NCBI GenBank assembly: GCA_040384645.1
Contig: JAZKIX010000122.1
Span: 1 to 31,227, forward strand
DNA from: JAZKIX01 sp040384645
Lineage (GTDB): Bacteria > Pseudomonadota > Gammaproteobacteria > Burkholderiales > Burkholderiaceae_D
Reading direction: 5' to 3'
Length of the DNA stretch: 31,227 bases
Numbering within the stretch: the stretch's first letter is position 1; each line of letters begins with the position of its first letter. Of the stretch, positions 1-7,916 are shown piece after piece. Both the position numbers and the translations under genes were made by a program. The notes below the pieces were generated by a model that was given only the letters and a program-made list of their open reading frames with translations, was not told where the DNA came from and did not search any database.

Positions 1-1
1 C

Positions 2-613
2 AGAAGGGTGATTAGCTGGAATCAGATGGCCCAAGAGTTCGGACGGTGCCGAAACGAAGACGGGACGCCCAAATACAAGAACATGGACAAGTTGGCAAAG
101 GGAACACACGCTTGCATCTACTACTATCAGGATGAAATCAGGAAAGTTGATGAAAACATTAAACAAGACCAGATTACGGCTTTTATCCGACAATATCCTT
201 CGGGTAATTTTACTCAGGCGGCAAAAGCCCGCTTGATCGATTTGCAATCTAAGCCGCCCGTCAATGCGGTGGTCAAAGTGGTGCCGACTCCGCCGGTTCC
301 GGTAATCGCGTCGACCTCTGCCAATACAGTTCTCGTACCCATCGAAAAAGTGCAAGTCGCCGATGTCAAGCCGCTCGAACCAGCGCCGCCAACCACAGTT
401 GCAGTCAAGCTGAACATCAAGCCCTGGGGCGCCATATACGTGGACGATAAGCAAAAAGGTGTCAGTCCTCCGATGAAAAAAATGCTTTTATCGGAAGGAA
501 AACACCAAGTTAGGGTGGTTAATTCGAATTTCCCGGATTACGTTACAGAAATCCAAGTAAGTACTAAAAAATTAGGAAGTATTGAACATGATTTCACTCT
601 CCCCAAAAAATAA
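2..613 (+). CDS. PEGA-domain protein, 5'-truncated by the window edge
   Basis: The reading frame is open to the left edge, so the true start is probably outside the window; a GTG at position 8 is the first possible start seen. About the last 65 residues (VKLNIKPWGAIYVDD onward) match the PEGA-domain pattern, a small beta-rich surface domain. It is preceded by a Pro/Val/Ala-rich linker of about 50 residues and a helical stretch (FIRQYPSGNFTQAAKARL) of the kind that follows a catalytic domain in kinase- or caspase-type PEGA proteins. The next gene resembles the T6SS-associated lipoprotein TssQ, so this may be the C-terminus of a T6SS-linked kinase or similar protein; the catalytic part is not visible. 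PEGA call is from sequence pattern; function is inference. Confidence 0.6.
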   Translation, partial: RRVISWNQMAQEFGRCRNEDGTPKYKNMDKLAKGTHACIYYYQDEIRKVDENIKQDQITAFIRQYPSGNFTQAAKARLIDLQSKPPVNAVVKVVPTPPVPVIASTSANTVLVPIEKVQVADVKPLEPAPPTTVAVKLNIKPWGAIYVDDKQKGVSPPMKKMLLSEGKHQVRVVNSNFPDYVTEIQVSTKKLGSIEHDFTLPKK

Positions 614-1115
614 GCAAATGCCAGTGGACATGATCACAAAAATCCGCCGATGCATTTATCTGGCATGTGGTTTGGGTTTAGCATCACTCCTGAGTGCTTG
701 CATGACACCGCTCGCGAAAGAGGAATTGATCGCTGCGCCGGAAGTCGAAATTAAAAAAGAAGATGTCAGTCCAGCGGTGAGCACGGAGCCAGTGGTCAAT
801 TTACCGGTTCGCTCGGTATTGACTGCTGAAAGAATTGCGCTCAATGACGGCATTCGTTTATATAACGAAGGTAACTTTAACGCTGCCATCAAGCGGCTTG
901 GGGGCGCTGCGGAAATATGGGCTGCGGATAAACCGGCTCAATTGGAAGCGCTTAAATATATGGCGTTTAGTTACTGCGTCAGCTCGCGCCAGGCTTTGTG
1001 CCGGCAGCAATTTGAGAAAGCCTTGCGTCTGGATCCCAGTTTTGACCTGGCGCCGGGAGAAAAAGGCCATCCTTTGTGGGGGCCCGCTTTTGCCCGCTCA
1101 AAAAAAAACAGATAA
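588..1115 (+). CDS. tssQ: TssQ-family T6SS-associated lipoprotein (TPR-like)
   Basis: The protein has a lipoprotein signal peptide (hydrophobic CIYLACGLGLASLLSAC, lipobox LSAC), a charged linker, then a TPR-like helical domain (RLYNEGNFNAAIKRL, LEALKYMAFSYC, CRQQFEKALRLDPSFDL) ending in a GEKGHPLWGP motif. This arrangement is typical of the TssQ-family lipoproteins annotated beside type VI secretion genes in Burkholderiales, thought to sit on the periplasmic side of an envelope complex. I chose ATG 588 because AGGAAG lies 8 nt upstream; it overlaps the preceding gene by 26 nt, implying translational coupling. ATGs at 618 and 630 give a shorter, more typical signal peptide and remain possible. 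No other T6SS core gene is present here. Confidence 0.65.
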   Translation: MISLSPKNKQMPVDMITKIRRCIYLACGLGLASLLSACMTPLAKEELIAAPEVEIKKEDVSPAVSTEPVVNLPVRSVLTAERIALNDGIRLYNEGNFNAAIKRLGGAAEIWAADKPAQLEALKYMAFSYCVSSRQALCRQQFEKALRLDPSFDLAPGEKGHPLWGPAFARSKKNR

Positions 1116-1243
1116 GTGGGCAAAAAGCGGTCGTGCCACAGAATCTTCCAAAAAATACGCCCGTTCCAAGCCCCGCCGTGCGTAAAATTGCTCCGCCCAC
1201 AGCGCAAAAGTAAATTTTTTGATAATAGAATTGATAGTCCTGG

Positions 1244-1271
1244 AAAAAAACCGCTTTCGAGCGGTTTTTTT
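1244..1271 (+). terminator. Rho-independent terminator after tssQ-like gene
   Basis: A 5-bp GC stem (CCGCT/AGCGG, 1251-1264) with a UUCG tetraloop is flanked by seven As before and seven Ts after. The A and T tracts extend the stem, so it could act on either strand. It lies 136 nt after the stop of the lipoprotein gene. Confidence 0.85.
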
Positions 1272-1326
1272 ATGTCTGAGACGTTTTGAATCGAAGCTTT
1301 ACTCAAGCATCAATCTAATCCCATAT

Positions 1327-1336
1327 NNNNNNNNNN
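1327..1336. other. Assembly gap (10 Ns)
   Basis: Ten consecutive Ns interrupt the intergenic region between the T6SS-like fragment and the SGNH hydrolase gene. A round-number run like this is usually a scaffold-join placeholder rather than a measured distance. The gene-free stretch 1116-1509 otherwise holds the terminator, the promoter candidate and one inverted repeat. Confidence 0.95.
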
Positions 1337-1395
1337 TAAAAAATAATTGTTTTTTTGAAATTGGATGATGCAAAACCGCCGCACACAAGCTACAT

Positions 1396-1425
1396 TTGTA
1401 AAAGCGTTAATGTATCCACTATACA
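1396..1425 (+). promoter_or_regulatory. Candidate sigma-70 promoter for the SGNH hydrolase gene
   Basis: TTGTAA (1396-1401) and TATACA (1420-1425) are separated by 18 nt, upstream of the gene starting at 1510. It is a match by eye to -35/-10 consensus in an AT-rich region, without further support. Confidence 0.4.
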
Positions 1426-1455
1426 AGTCGAATAAAGAGTGGCATATTAGACGCT

Positions 1456-1478
1456 AACGAATAGCACGAGCGTTCGTT
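1456..1478 (+). promoter_or_regulatory. Inverted repeat in the SGNH hydrolase leader
   Basis: AACGAA (1456-1461) and TTCGTT (1473-1478) form a 6-bp inverted repeat with an 11-nt spacer, between the candidate promoter and the ribosome binding site. It might be an operator or a leader hairpin; nothing decides between these, and chance is possible. Confidence 0.25.
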
Positions 1479-1509
1479 TATATCAAAAATATACCTCAAA
1501 GGAGACAAA

Positions 1510-2733
1510 ATGCGTCCAATCAATTTTGCGCCGGCTTTAATCGCGGCTGCCGTTCTGGCAGGTTGCGGTGGTGGTGGGGGTGGTGATCAAACTCCCAAAG
1601 TGAAGTTCAGTTCCCAAGTTTCGTTCGGCGATAGTCTCAGTGATGTCGGTACTTACAAAGTTGGTACGGTGGCAGCACTCGGCGGTGGAAAATTTTCTAT
1701 TAACGGCCCAGATAGCAAAAATTGGACAGAGTTGATGGCGGCGCAATTCGGATTGCCTGCACCGTGTCCAGCCCAAACTGGTTTAAAGGGCGATGCCACC
1801 AAAGGATTCAGCGTACCTGTAGTAAGTCATGCTGGCTGTACCGGCTATGCCCAAGGCAGTGCCCGCGTCACCAACCCCGTCGGGCCGCATAGTTATCAAC
1901 TTGGCGATCCGATTGGCCTGCTGACTGTACCTGTCATAACCCAGATTCAGACGCATCTGGCTGCCAACGGCGGTAGCTTTAAAGGCGATGAAATCGTCTT
2001 CGTGATGGCGGGCGGTAACGACGTTTTTGCGCAGACCGGTGGCTTGTCAGCAGGGGCGATGGCTGCCGCAACGGCTGCCGTCACGGCTGCGGTACCCGCG
2101 CAAATTCAGACTGATATTGCCAGTGGTGCCTGTGTGCCGGCTAATGCAACGGCAAGCAATTGCCAGGCTCCGGCAGTGACTAAATTGACTGCTACGGTGG
2201 GCGCTGCTGCTGCAGCAGCTTATGTCAAAGCAAATGCGCCAGCGTCAGTGATGGCAATGGGTGTGGCCGGTGGCGAATTGGCTACCTATGTCAAGACATT
2301 GATCGTTGGTAAAGGCGCTAAATATGTTGTCGTAGTAAACCTGCCCGACGTCAGCCAGACACCATCTGGCTTGGCGCAAAGTGCTGAAACTCGCGGGCTG
2401 ATCAATGCAATGGTCACGACCTTTAACACCCAGCTCAAGAAAGGGATCGATGGCGATGCAAGCATCTTGTACGTGGATGCCTATAGCGTTGATCGCGATC
2501 AGGCAACAAATCCTGGAATTTATGGTTTGAGCAATGTAAGCACACCGGCCTGCGATGCCAATCCGGTCAAGAATCCACTAGAGGGGTATGCATTGACTTG
2601 TACCAAAGCCAACTTGATCGCCAGCGCCAATGAGTTTTTCAAATTTGCCGATCCGGTGCATCCGACGCCTTATACCTATTTGTTACTGGCCCGTCTGGTG
2701 TCTAAAGACATGATAACCAGAGGCTGGTTGTAA
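1510..2733 (+). CDS. SGNH/GDSL-family lipoprotein hydrolase (esterase/lipase)
   Basis: A predicted lipoprotein: signal peptide with lipobox LAGC (Cys19) followed by a flexible Gly run. The GDSL block I (VSFGDSLSDVGTY) puts the nucleophile at Ser42; block III GGND gives Asn170 for the oxyanion hole; the block V motif ADPVHPT supplies Asp381 and His384. The family hydrolyses ester bonds in lipids or acylated glycans. An Ala/Thr-rich insertion (about residues 178-250) carries two cysteine-containing loops. A strong AGGAG sits 6 nt before ATG. At 407 residues it has the hydrolase domain only, without a C-terminal autotransporter barrel. Substrate cannot be told from the sequence. Confidence 0.88.
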   Translation: MRPINFAPALIAAAVLAGCGGGGGGDQTPKVKFSSQVSFGDSLSDVGTYKVGTVAALGGGKFSINGPDSKNWTELMAAQFGLPAPCPAQTGLKGDATKGFSVPVVSHAGCTGYAQGSARVTNPVGPHSYQLGDPIGLLTVPVITQIQTHLAANGGSFKGDEIVFVMAGGNDVFAQTGGLSAGAMAAATAAVTAAVPAQIQTDIASGACVPANATASNCQAPAVTKLTATVGAAAAAAYVKANAPASVMAMGVAGGELATYVKTLIVGKGAKYVVVVNLPDVSQTPSGLAQSAETRGLINAMVTTFNTQLKKGIDGDASILYVDAYSVDRDQATNPGIYGLSNVSTPACDANPVKNPLEGYALTCTKANLIASANEFFKFADPVHPTPYTYLLLARLVSKDMITRGWL

Positions 2734-2743
2734 GTCATGAACA

Positions 2744-2775
2744 GTGAGAGGGCGAAAATATCAAATCCCTCTTAC
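2744..2775. terminator. Weak hairpin between convergent genes
   Basis: AGAGGG (2747-2752) pairs with CCCTCT (2767-2772) between the converging hydrolase and SemiSWEET genes. No clear T tract follows on either strand, so terminator function is uncertain. Confidence 0.25.
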
Positions 2776-3026
2776 TTATAGCGAATTTTCATGATCAGGA
2801 TGAAGCTAGCCAAAATCAGGGTGATGATGTTGGAAACAATCACCGGTTTGGCTCCGGTTTGCAACCCATACACCAACCAGAGCGCAATTCCGATCGTGAA
2901 AATGCTATACATGCCAAGTGAGACGCCATCGGCGCGGCGGGTTTTCCAAGTCAACCAGGCTTGTGGAATGAATGCGGTAGTAGTCAGGGCGGCGGCCATA
3001 TAGCCGATAAGTTCAGATGATGGCAT
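2772..3026 (-). CDS. SemiSWEET-type sugar transporter (PQ-loop)
   Basis: An 84-residue protein with three membrane segments (about 6-24, 37-56 and 61-80) and the PQ signature in the first helix (TAFIPQAWLTWKTRRADGVS, Pro21-Gln22), which is the layout of bacterial SemiSWEETs. These act as homodimers and move mono- or disaccharides across the inner membrane by facilitated diffusion. I start at ATG 3026; a TTG at 3035 would add three residues. No good Shine-Dalgarno sequence is seen for either. The gene is convergent with the hydrolase gene and divergent from ompW, with 33 nt between the two starts. The sugar cannot be predicted. Confidence 0.88.
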   Translation of the reverse strand: MPSSELIGYMAAALTTTAFIPQAWLTWKTRRADGVSLGMYSIFTIGIALWLVYGLQTGAKPVIVSNIITLILASFILIMKIRYK

Positions 3027-3059
3027 TGGACTCAATAAAATAAAGGATCAGGAGACAAT

Positions 3060-3743
3060 ATGAAAAAATGTTCTAAAACAGCAATAAAAAGTTTGATGGT
3101 ACTTGCTGCAATGAGTGCCAGCGCAGTTGCATCGGCGCAAACGGCCGGTACTTGGTCGTTCAAAGTTGGCATTAATAAAATCACGCCTAAAGTTGACAGC
3201 GGCAATATGAGCGCGCCGGCTTTGCCAAACACCAAAGCGGATGTTGGAAGCGATACCAAGCCGATTTTTGCCGGTAGTTATATGGCGACCGATAATGTGG
3301 CAGTGGACCTGGATCTTGGTGTGCCTTATAAGCATGACTTGCTTGGTGCAGGATCGGTTGAGGGCACGGGCAAGATCGGTTCAGCTGAAGTATTGCCGCC
3401 CACGTTGTTCGTCCAGTATCGCTTTTTGGAGCCAAAATCGATGTTCCGCCCTTATGTCGGACTTGGTTTTACCTATGCATATTTTCAAAAAGAGACTGGC
3501 TCGGGTGCTATGACAGCGCTTACCAACACTGGCAGTTCGACGCCGACCACATTTAGCCTCGACTCGGCATTCGGTTTATCGCCGCAAGTCGGTCTTTTGT
3601 TTGCTTTCAATGAAAAGTGGTTTGCCGATGTATCGGTAACGAAAACCTATCTTAAAACGACATCGCATTTTTCTACTGGGCAAACACTGGACGTCAAGCT
3701 TAATCCAGTCGCAGTCGCTGTTGCAGTCGGCATGACGTTTTAA
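3060..3743 (+). CDS. ompW: OmpW-family outer membrane protein
   Basis: A Sec signal peptide (cleavage near SAVASA-QT) precedes an about 200-residue beta-barrel domain that opens with the OmpW-like GTWSFKVGINKITPK and ends in a terminal aromatic (VGMTF), the usual barrel-assembly signal. OmpW proteins are eight-stranded barrels with a hydrophobic lateral channel, implicated in uptake of small hydrophobic molecules and often responsive to stress. Length (227) is normal. GGAG lies 6 nt before the ATG. A strong terminator follows. The neighbouring genes do not indicate a dedicated substrate. Confidence 0.88.
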   Translation: MKKCSKTAIKSLMVLAAMSASAVASAQTAGTWSFKVGINKITPKVDSGNMSAPALPNTKADVGSDTKPIFAGSYMATDNVAVDLDLGVPYKHDLLGAGSVEGTGKIGSAEVLPPTLFVQYRFLEPKSMFRPYVGLGFTYAYFQKETGSGAMTALTNTGSSTPTTFSLDSAFGLSPQVGLLFAFNEKWFADVSVTKTYLKTTSHFSTGQTLDVKLNPVAVAVAVGMTF

Positions 3744-3779
3744 TTGCCATTCGATTGCGTTCGCACGCAGTCTACATGG

Positions 3780-3818
3780 AATCCGCTGATATATCGATGA
3801 TGTCAGCGGATTTTTTTT
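3780..3818 (+). terminator. Rho-independent terminator of ompW
   Basis: ATCCGCTGA (3781-3789) pairs with TCAGCGGAT (3803-3811) around a 13-nt loop and is followed directly by a run of eight Ts. It lies 37 nt after the ompW stop. Confidence 0.9.
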
Positions 3819-3830
3819 CATGTAAATAAT

Positions 3831-3914
3831 GAAAAATAGGGGGGTATAAGCAATAATGTATGTTTTCCCGCACAGTTTTATTGGGCTGTAAAATATACAC
3901 CTGCCAGTATTATT
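3831..3914 (+). repeat. Intergenic element copy A
   Basis: One of four related intergenic elements. It has a G-rich 5' box (GGGGGGTATAAGC from 3839), a conserved centre (CCCGCACAGTTTTATTGGG, 3867-3885) and an AT-rich 3' inverted repeat (AATATAC ... GTATTATT, ending 3914). It begins just past the ompW terminator and ends 4 nt before the last base of the convergent gcdH gene. It lies in the same orientation as ompW. Compare the copies at 5813-5895 (minus), 15097-15174 and 18829-18907. Confidence 0.7.
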
Positions 3915-3918
3915 GGGA

Positions 3919-5118
3919 TTAATTGAACGCCTGCAACCCGGTTTGAGCCCGACCGAGGATCAGCGCATGGATGTCGTGCGTACCTTCATAAGTATTGACC
4001 ACTTCCAGATTGACCATATGGCGGATGACGCCAAACTCGTCCGAGATCCCATTTGCGCCCAGCATATCGCGCGCCTGGCGGGCGATGTCGAGCGCTTTGC
4101 CGCAACTATTGCGCTTCATCATTGAAGTCAATTCCACGGCAGCAGTGCCGTTATCTTTCATCCGTCCCAGTTGTAGACAACCTTGCAGGCCGAGCGTAAT
4201 TTCAGTTTGCATATCGACCAATTTTTTTTGAATCAACTGATTGGCCGCCAATGGCCGACCAAACTGTTTTCGATCCAACACGTATTGCCGCGCGGTGTGC
4301 CAGCAGGCTTCGGCTGCACCCAAAGCTCCCCATGCAATCCCGAAACGGGCGGCATTGAGGCAGGTGAAAGGGCCTTTCAAACCCCGTATTTCTGGAAAAG
4401 CATTTTCTGCGGGGCAGAAAACCTGATCCATCACAATCTCGCCAGTGATCGAGGCGCGTAATCCGAATTTGCCGTGAATGGCTGGCGTGCTTAAACCGAG
4501 CATGCCTTTCTCAAGGATGAAACCCCTGATTTCACCGCCGTCAGCACCTTCGCCATCCTTGGCCCACACCACAAATACATCGGCAATTGGCGCGTTCGAG
4601 ATCCAAGTCTTGCAGCCCGATAATTGATAACCGCCCGGTACTTTTTTGGCGCGTGCCAGCATACCGCCGGGGTCGGAGCCGTGATCCGGTTCAGTCAAGC
4701 CGAAACAGCCGATCAATTGGCCGGTAGCCAGTCCAGGCAAATATTTTTGTCGCTGTTGTTCGGTACCGAAGGCATAAATTGGCAGCATCACCAGCGATGA
4801 TTGCACACTCATCATCGAGCGATAACCGGAATCGACACGCTCCACTTCCCGTGCGATCAAACCGTAACTGACGTAATTCAGTCCCGCACCGCCATACTGC
4901 TCTGGCAATGTCGGCCCCAACAAACCGAGCGCGCCCATTTCACGGAAAATAGCGGGATCGGTATTTTCATTGCGAAAGGCTTGCACGATACGCGGCTGTA
5001 ATTTGTCCTGGCAATAAGCGCGTGCCGCATCGCGCACCATACGCTCGGCTTCGCTCAATTGATCCGACAAATGCAGCGGATCGTCCCATTGAAAACTGAC
5101 ACGATTTTGTTGATTCAT
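3919..5118 (-). CDS. gcdH: Glutaryl-CoA dehydrogenase
   Basis: An acyl-CoA dehydrogenase-family flavoenzyme of 399 residues that oxidises and decarboxylates glutaryl-CoA to crotonyl-CoA in lysine, tryptophan and benzoyl-CoA-type catabolism. Seen: the GCDH-typical YRSMMSVQSSLVM segment, FGLTEPDHGSDPGGM (FAD/substrate region), and VNTYEGTHDIHALILGRA with the catalytic base at Glu378. The EGTHDIH context and YRS arginine separate GcdH from other acyl-CoA dehydrogenases. Start ATG 5118; a TTG at 5142 would add eight residues. The flavin reductase gene lies 69 nt upstream on the same strand, so the two may be cotranscribed. No glutaconate or benzoyl-CoA pathway genes are adjacent. Confidence 0.93.
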   Translation of the reverse strand: MNQQNRVSFQWDDPLHLSDQLSEAERMVRDAARAYCQDKLQPRIVQAFRNENTDPAIFREMGALGLLGPTLPEQYGGAGLNYVSYGLIAREVERVDSGYRSMMSVQSSLVMLPIYAFGTEQQRQKYLPGLATGQLIGCFGLTEPDHGSDPGGMLARAKKVPGGYQLSGCKTWISNAPIADVFVVWAKDGEGADGGEIRGFILEKGMLGLSTPAIHGKFGLRASITGEIVMDQVFCPAENAFPEIRGLKGPFTCLNAARFGIAWGALGAAEACWHTARQYVLDRKQFGRPLAANQLIQKKLVDMQTEITLGLQGCLQLGRMKDNGTAAVELTSMMKRNSCGKALDIARQARDMLGANGISDEFGVIRHMVNLEVVNTYEGTHDIHALILGRAQTGLQAFN

Positions 5119-5187
5119 GAGACGAATCCCGGATGTGGACAATCGGTGTATCGAAATCAGTATTGTTCAGTTTTGTTTAAATATGCG

Positions 5188-5700
5188 CTATGCCGGCGTC
5201 TTGGTCGCCATAAAGCGCCCGCCATGAAATACCAGCGCATCTTGTGGTTTGGTGTCGCATCGTTCTACTTCACCGACAAAAATGACGTGATCGCCTTCTG
5301 GATAACGGCTGCGGTTATGGCATTCAAACCATGCCGAAACGCCGCTCAAAATCGGTTGGCCGGTATGAGACAGGGTGTAGTCGATACCTTCGAAACGATT
5401 TTCAATCCGCCGTGCAAAACGTTCTGCTAATGCACTCTGGTGGGCCGCCAGGACGTTGATCACGTAATGCGAATTGCCGCTGAAAATAGGTAAGCTCGAT
5501 GCCCGATTCGCCAAGCTCCACAACACCAGCGGCGGTTCCAGCGAGACGGAATTGAAAGAGCTGGCCGTCAGGCCCCAATAACTGCCGTCAGCCAAGCGGG
5601 TGGTAATGATGGTGACGCCAGTGGCAAATTGCGACAATGCAGTGCGAAATTGCTCGGTGTCAAACTCGCGTGTGTCGGCACGGGGAAAAATAGTGTTCAT
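5188..5700 (-). CDS. Flavin reductase family protein (FMN-binding split barrel)
   Basis: A 170-residue protein matching the flavin-reductase-like FMN-binding domain: FRTALSQFATGVTIITT at the N-terminus, WGLTASSFNSVSLEPPLVLW (flavin phosphate loop), and the C-terminal DHVIFVGEVERC plus LVFHGGRF. These enzymes use NAD(P)H to reduce free FMN or FAD, often feeding a two-component monooxygenase. No oxygenase component is adjacent; the downstream neighbour is gcdH, which accepts electrons via its own FAD. The partner is therefore unknown. Length is normal and the ATG is unambiguous. Confidence 0.85.
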   Translation of the reverse strand: MNTIFPRADTREFDTEQFRTALSQFATGVTIITTRLADGSYWGLTASSFNSVSLEPPLVLWSLANRASSLPIFSGNSHYVINVLAAHQSALAERFARRIENRFEGIDYTLSHTGQPILSGVSAWFECHNRSRYPEGDHVIFVGEVERCDTKPQDALVFHGGRFMATKTPA

Positions 5701-5812
5701 TTGCAGCCTTTGGAATTTTCACTATTATCCTTGAAATAGGCGCGGTCAACGTTTGAACCAGGCGCTACATCGCTTGCGATGCTGGAGTCATAAATTTGGC
5801 TTGGTTTGATTG

Positions 5813-5895
5813 AAATAATACTAGATGGAGTATTATTTCCCCCCCAATGAAAACCTGCGGGTAAGCCATATATTTGCCTTATACCCCCTATTTTC
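5813..5895 (-). repeat. Intergenic element copy B
   Basis: Read on the minus strand: GGGGGTATAAGGC, then ACCCGCAGGTTTTCATTGGG, then a perfect 10-bp hairpin AAATAATACT/AGTATTATTT with a 6-nt loop (plus-strand 5813-5838). It lies about 60 nt downstream of the Cro/C1-type regulator gene and points the same way. It occupies much of the 253-bp gap before the flavin reductase gene, in which I see no other feature. Confidence 0.7.
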
Positions 5896-5953
5896 CGTGA
5901 AATAGGCAGATGGAAAGCTAATGATTCGAGACGAATATCGACGCTGCAATCAG

Positions 5954-6721
5954 CTATTTTCGGCCTGCGATCGTACTTTCAAAAATCTCCTTGCGTACCA
6001 GCGCCTTGAACGATTTCGGCAACCAAGGCCGTGCCGCCAATAAAAAACTGATTGGATGTTTGTCTTGAAACGGCAATTTGGCATCGTCCTGATGCTGTTG
6101 CGAAAACTCGCGCGCCACTTGCTTTAATCGCTCCATCAAGGCACTGACCGACGCTTTAGATAGCATCACATTGATCAACTGCATCGACTCATCATCGCGG
6201 TCAAATTGCGAATCGAGATAATCGGCGGCGGCAAGTTCACGAAAATTTGCGTGAATCGGCCCATTTGGAATCCAGCGGAAAGTGCGTGAAATCAGTAATT
6301 TGACCCGGTTATTAGGAAGCAGTTCGAGGAAGCCGGTTTTGTCGAGGCGGAGCAAATATTTGATGACTTCGGCTTCGCTGATTTGATAAATATTTACGAT
6401 TTGTTCCACCGAAATCAGGTTCAATGCCGACACTGCGACGATGAATAATTTCGGGTCGTCGATGATTTCTTTTTCTTGCGCCAGACTTAATTGCGAAATC
6501 AGTTTGGTGTCATCTTGCCCACTGCTGGCCAGATCACGGAAATCGATCTGGGTCGCATGCAAAATTTCATCAAGCCGCGCCAGAGTGAAGTTTTTCTGTG
6601 AAAACATGCGTTTTACACTTGCTTCCGACATATTAATCCGACCCGCGAGATCGGCATAAGTGATGCCGCGAGCTTTTAATTCGCGTTTCAGGGTATCGAT
6701 CAGAGCAGTTGCTTTTGGCAT
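5954..6721 (-). CDS. Cro/C1-type (XRE) helix-turn-helix transcriptional regulator
   Basis: A 255-residue protein whose first 65 residues form a Cro/C1-type HTH (RGITYADLAGRINMSEASVK; recognition helix about 34-46, SEASVKRMFSQKN). The remaining 190 residues are a helical C-terminal region with a possible second winged-helix-like segment (ISVEQIVNIYQISEAEVIKY), as in longer XRE regulators that sense a ligand or partner; no enzymatic motif is seen. Start ATG 6721, with a TTG just before it. An inverted repeat 27-49 nt upstream of the start codon is also found ahead of the 8027-9298 operon, suggesting autoregulation and a target there. The gene is divergent from the fatty-acid hydroxylase gene. 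Confidence 0.82.
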   Translation of the reverse strand: MPKATALIDTLKRELKARGITYADLAGRINMSEASVKRMFSQKNFTLARLDEILHATQIDFRDLASSGQDDTKLISQLSLAQEKEIIDDPKLFIVAVSALNLISVEQIVNIYQISEAEVIKYLLRLDKTGFLELLPNNRVKLLISRTFRWIPNGPIHANFRELAAADYLDSQFDRDDESMQLINVMLSKASVSALMERLKQVAREFSQQHQDDAKLPFQDKHPISFLLAARPWLPKSFKALVRKEIFESTIAGRK

Positions 6722-6748
6722 CAATATTCTCGCTTATGCATTACGCGT

Positions 6749-6771
6749 TAAAAGTATTGAAAAATAATACA
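6749..6771. promoter_or_regulatory. Candidate operator, copy 1 (regulator promoter region)
   Basis: GTATT (6754-6758) and AATAC (6766-6770) form a perfect inverted repeat around a 7-nt A-rich spacer, within a 22-nt stretch beginning AAAAGTAT. The same stretch recurs at 7895-7916 with one mismatch. It lies just upstream of the Cro/C1-type regulator start and in the intergenic region shared with the divergent hydroxylase gene. The rest of 6722-6999 shows no other clear feature. Confidence 0.5.
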
Positions 6772-6999
6772 GCACGACCAGCTAGCGTAGACCAGTTTAT
6801 TAGTGATTGTCCAATATTTTGGAAAGGTGGAGCATGCACGCACTCACCTTCGAGATATTCAGGAAAATAAGTTATTTATGAATGAAATTTTCACGCTGCC
6901 GTCAATACGAATTGCTCGGCCCGCCCGTAAGACGGTATCGGACTTCAAACAGCTATATTTTTTAACGACCACTCTCGTTCGGGCAACGCTGGAGGCATC

Positions 7000-7722
7000 A
7001 TGTTAACGACAATCTTTGTGGTGTTTGCTGCTTGTTTTGTCCTTGAACGCATTGTCGCCGGCTGGCCACTGCCGAGAGTGCGCGGATGGCCTTTACGTGT
7101 ATTGCTCATCAATGGCGTGCAACTCTGTGTTGTCTTACTCGCAGGTGTGACGTGGGAGCGTTGGCTATCGTCAGTGTCTTTATTTCATCTCTCGTATCAC
7201 TTGTCGCCTGCGTTCAGTGGCATTTTTGCTTACTTTATTGCAACCTTTATTTTTTATTGGTGGCATCGCTGGCGGCATGAAAATGCATTTTTGTGGCGTG
7301 GCTTCCATCAAATCCATCACAGCCCCCAACGTTTGGAAGTGATTACCTCGTTTTATAAACATCCTGGTGAAATGATGGTTAATTCGATCATCGGTAGCCT
7401 GCTTATATACACGCTGCTAGGATTGTCGGTTGAAGCCGGCGCGGTCTATACGTTATGTACTGCCCTCGGCGAATTTTTTTATCACACTAATATCAAGACG
7501 CCGCGCTGGGTTGGATTTGTGTTCCAACGGCCAGAAATGCACCGCATCCATCACCGGCACGGCTATCACAAGAATAATTATGGTGACATCACTTGGTGGG
7601 ATATGCTTTTTGGCACCTATGAAAATCCGAAGGAATGGGTCCATACCTGTGGATTCGACACTGAAAAGGAACAACAACTTTTACAAATGCTTGCCTATAA
7701 GGATGTACATAAAGACACCTGA
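7000..7722 (+). CDS. Fatty acid hydroxylase / sterol desaturase superfamily membrane protein
   Basis: A 240-residue integral membrane protein with the histidine clusters that bind the di-iron centre in this superfamily: HRWRH (His89, His93), HQIHH (His103, 106, 107), His162 and HRIHH (His181, 184, 185). Hydrophobic helices at about 2-16, 34-50, 70-87 and 129-155 flank the clusters. Known members oxidise C-H bonds of fatty acids, sterols or carotenoids using O2 and an electron donor. All expected histidines are present, so it is probably active; substrate unknown. AGG lies about 8 nt before the ATG (CTGGAGGCATC). It is divergent from the XRE regulator. Confidence 0.88.
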   Translation: MLTTIFVVFAACFVLERIVAGWPLPRVRGWPLRVLLINGVQLCVVLLAGVTWERWLSSVSLFHLSYHLSPAFSGIFAYFIATFIFYWWHRWRHENAFLWRGFHQIHHSPQRLEVITSFYKHPGEMMVNSIIGSLLIYTLLGLSVEAGAVYTLCTALGEFFYHTNIKTPRWVGFVFQRPEMHRIHHRHGYHKNNYGDITWWDMLFGTYENPKEWVHTCGFDTEKEQQLLQMLAYKDVHKDT

Positions 7723-7893
7723 TTGATGGCACGCAGTTTGGCGTGATTTCGCAATTATCAGCAATACTTCGCACTTTTACAGCGTTTTCGCATGCATCGG
7801 CCGCTAGCTTGACTTCACTGCGGCTCGATGGTCATGGCGTGGGCTTGTTTGTTTTCGGATTGTCTTAGCCTCAAGATAAAGACTGAATACGGC

Positions 7894-7916
7894 GAAAAGT
7901 ATCGAAAAATAATACA
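7894..7916. promoter_or_regulatory. Candidate operator, copy 2 (upstream of secreted protein/DUF2145 operon)
   Basis: AAAAGTATCG followed by AAAAATAATACA repeats the site at 6750-6771 with a single T-to-C change, which reduces the left arm (GTATC, 7899-7903) to a 4-of-5 match with AATAC (7911-7915). It lies about 110 nt before the ATG at 8027, inside the 304-bp gap 7723-8026, which holds no other evident feature. Confidence 0.5.

Noticed and set aside
3839..3849. GGGGGTATA box as a CsoR/RcnR-type metal operator
   Set aside because: Only a half-site is present, no paired arm in the usual spacing, the copies follow genes rather than precede them, and no metal-transport gene is nearby.
6803..7006. 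67-codon open frame upstream of the hydroxylase gene
   Set aside because: GTG start without convincing ribosome binding site, overlap with the hydroxylase start, no recognisable features, and it lies in the regulator/hydroxylase intergenic region.
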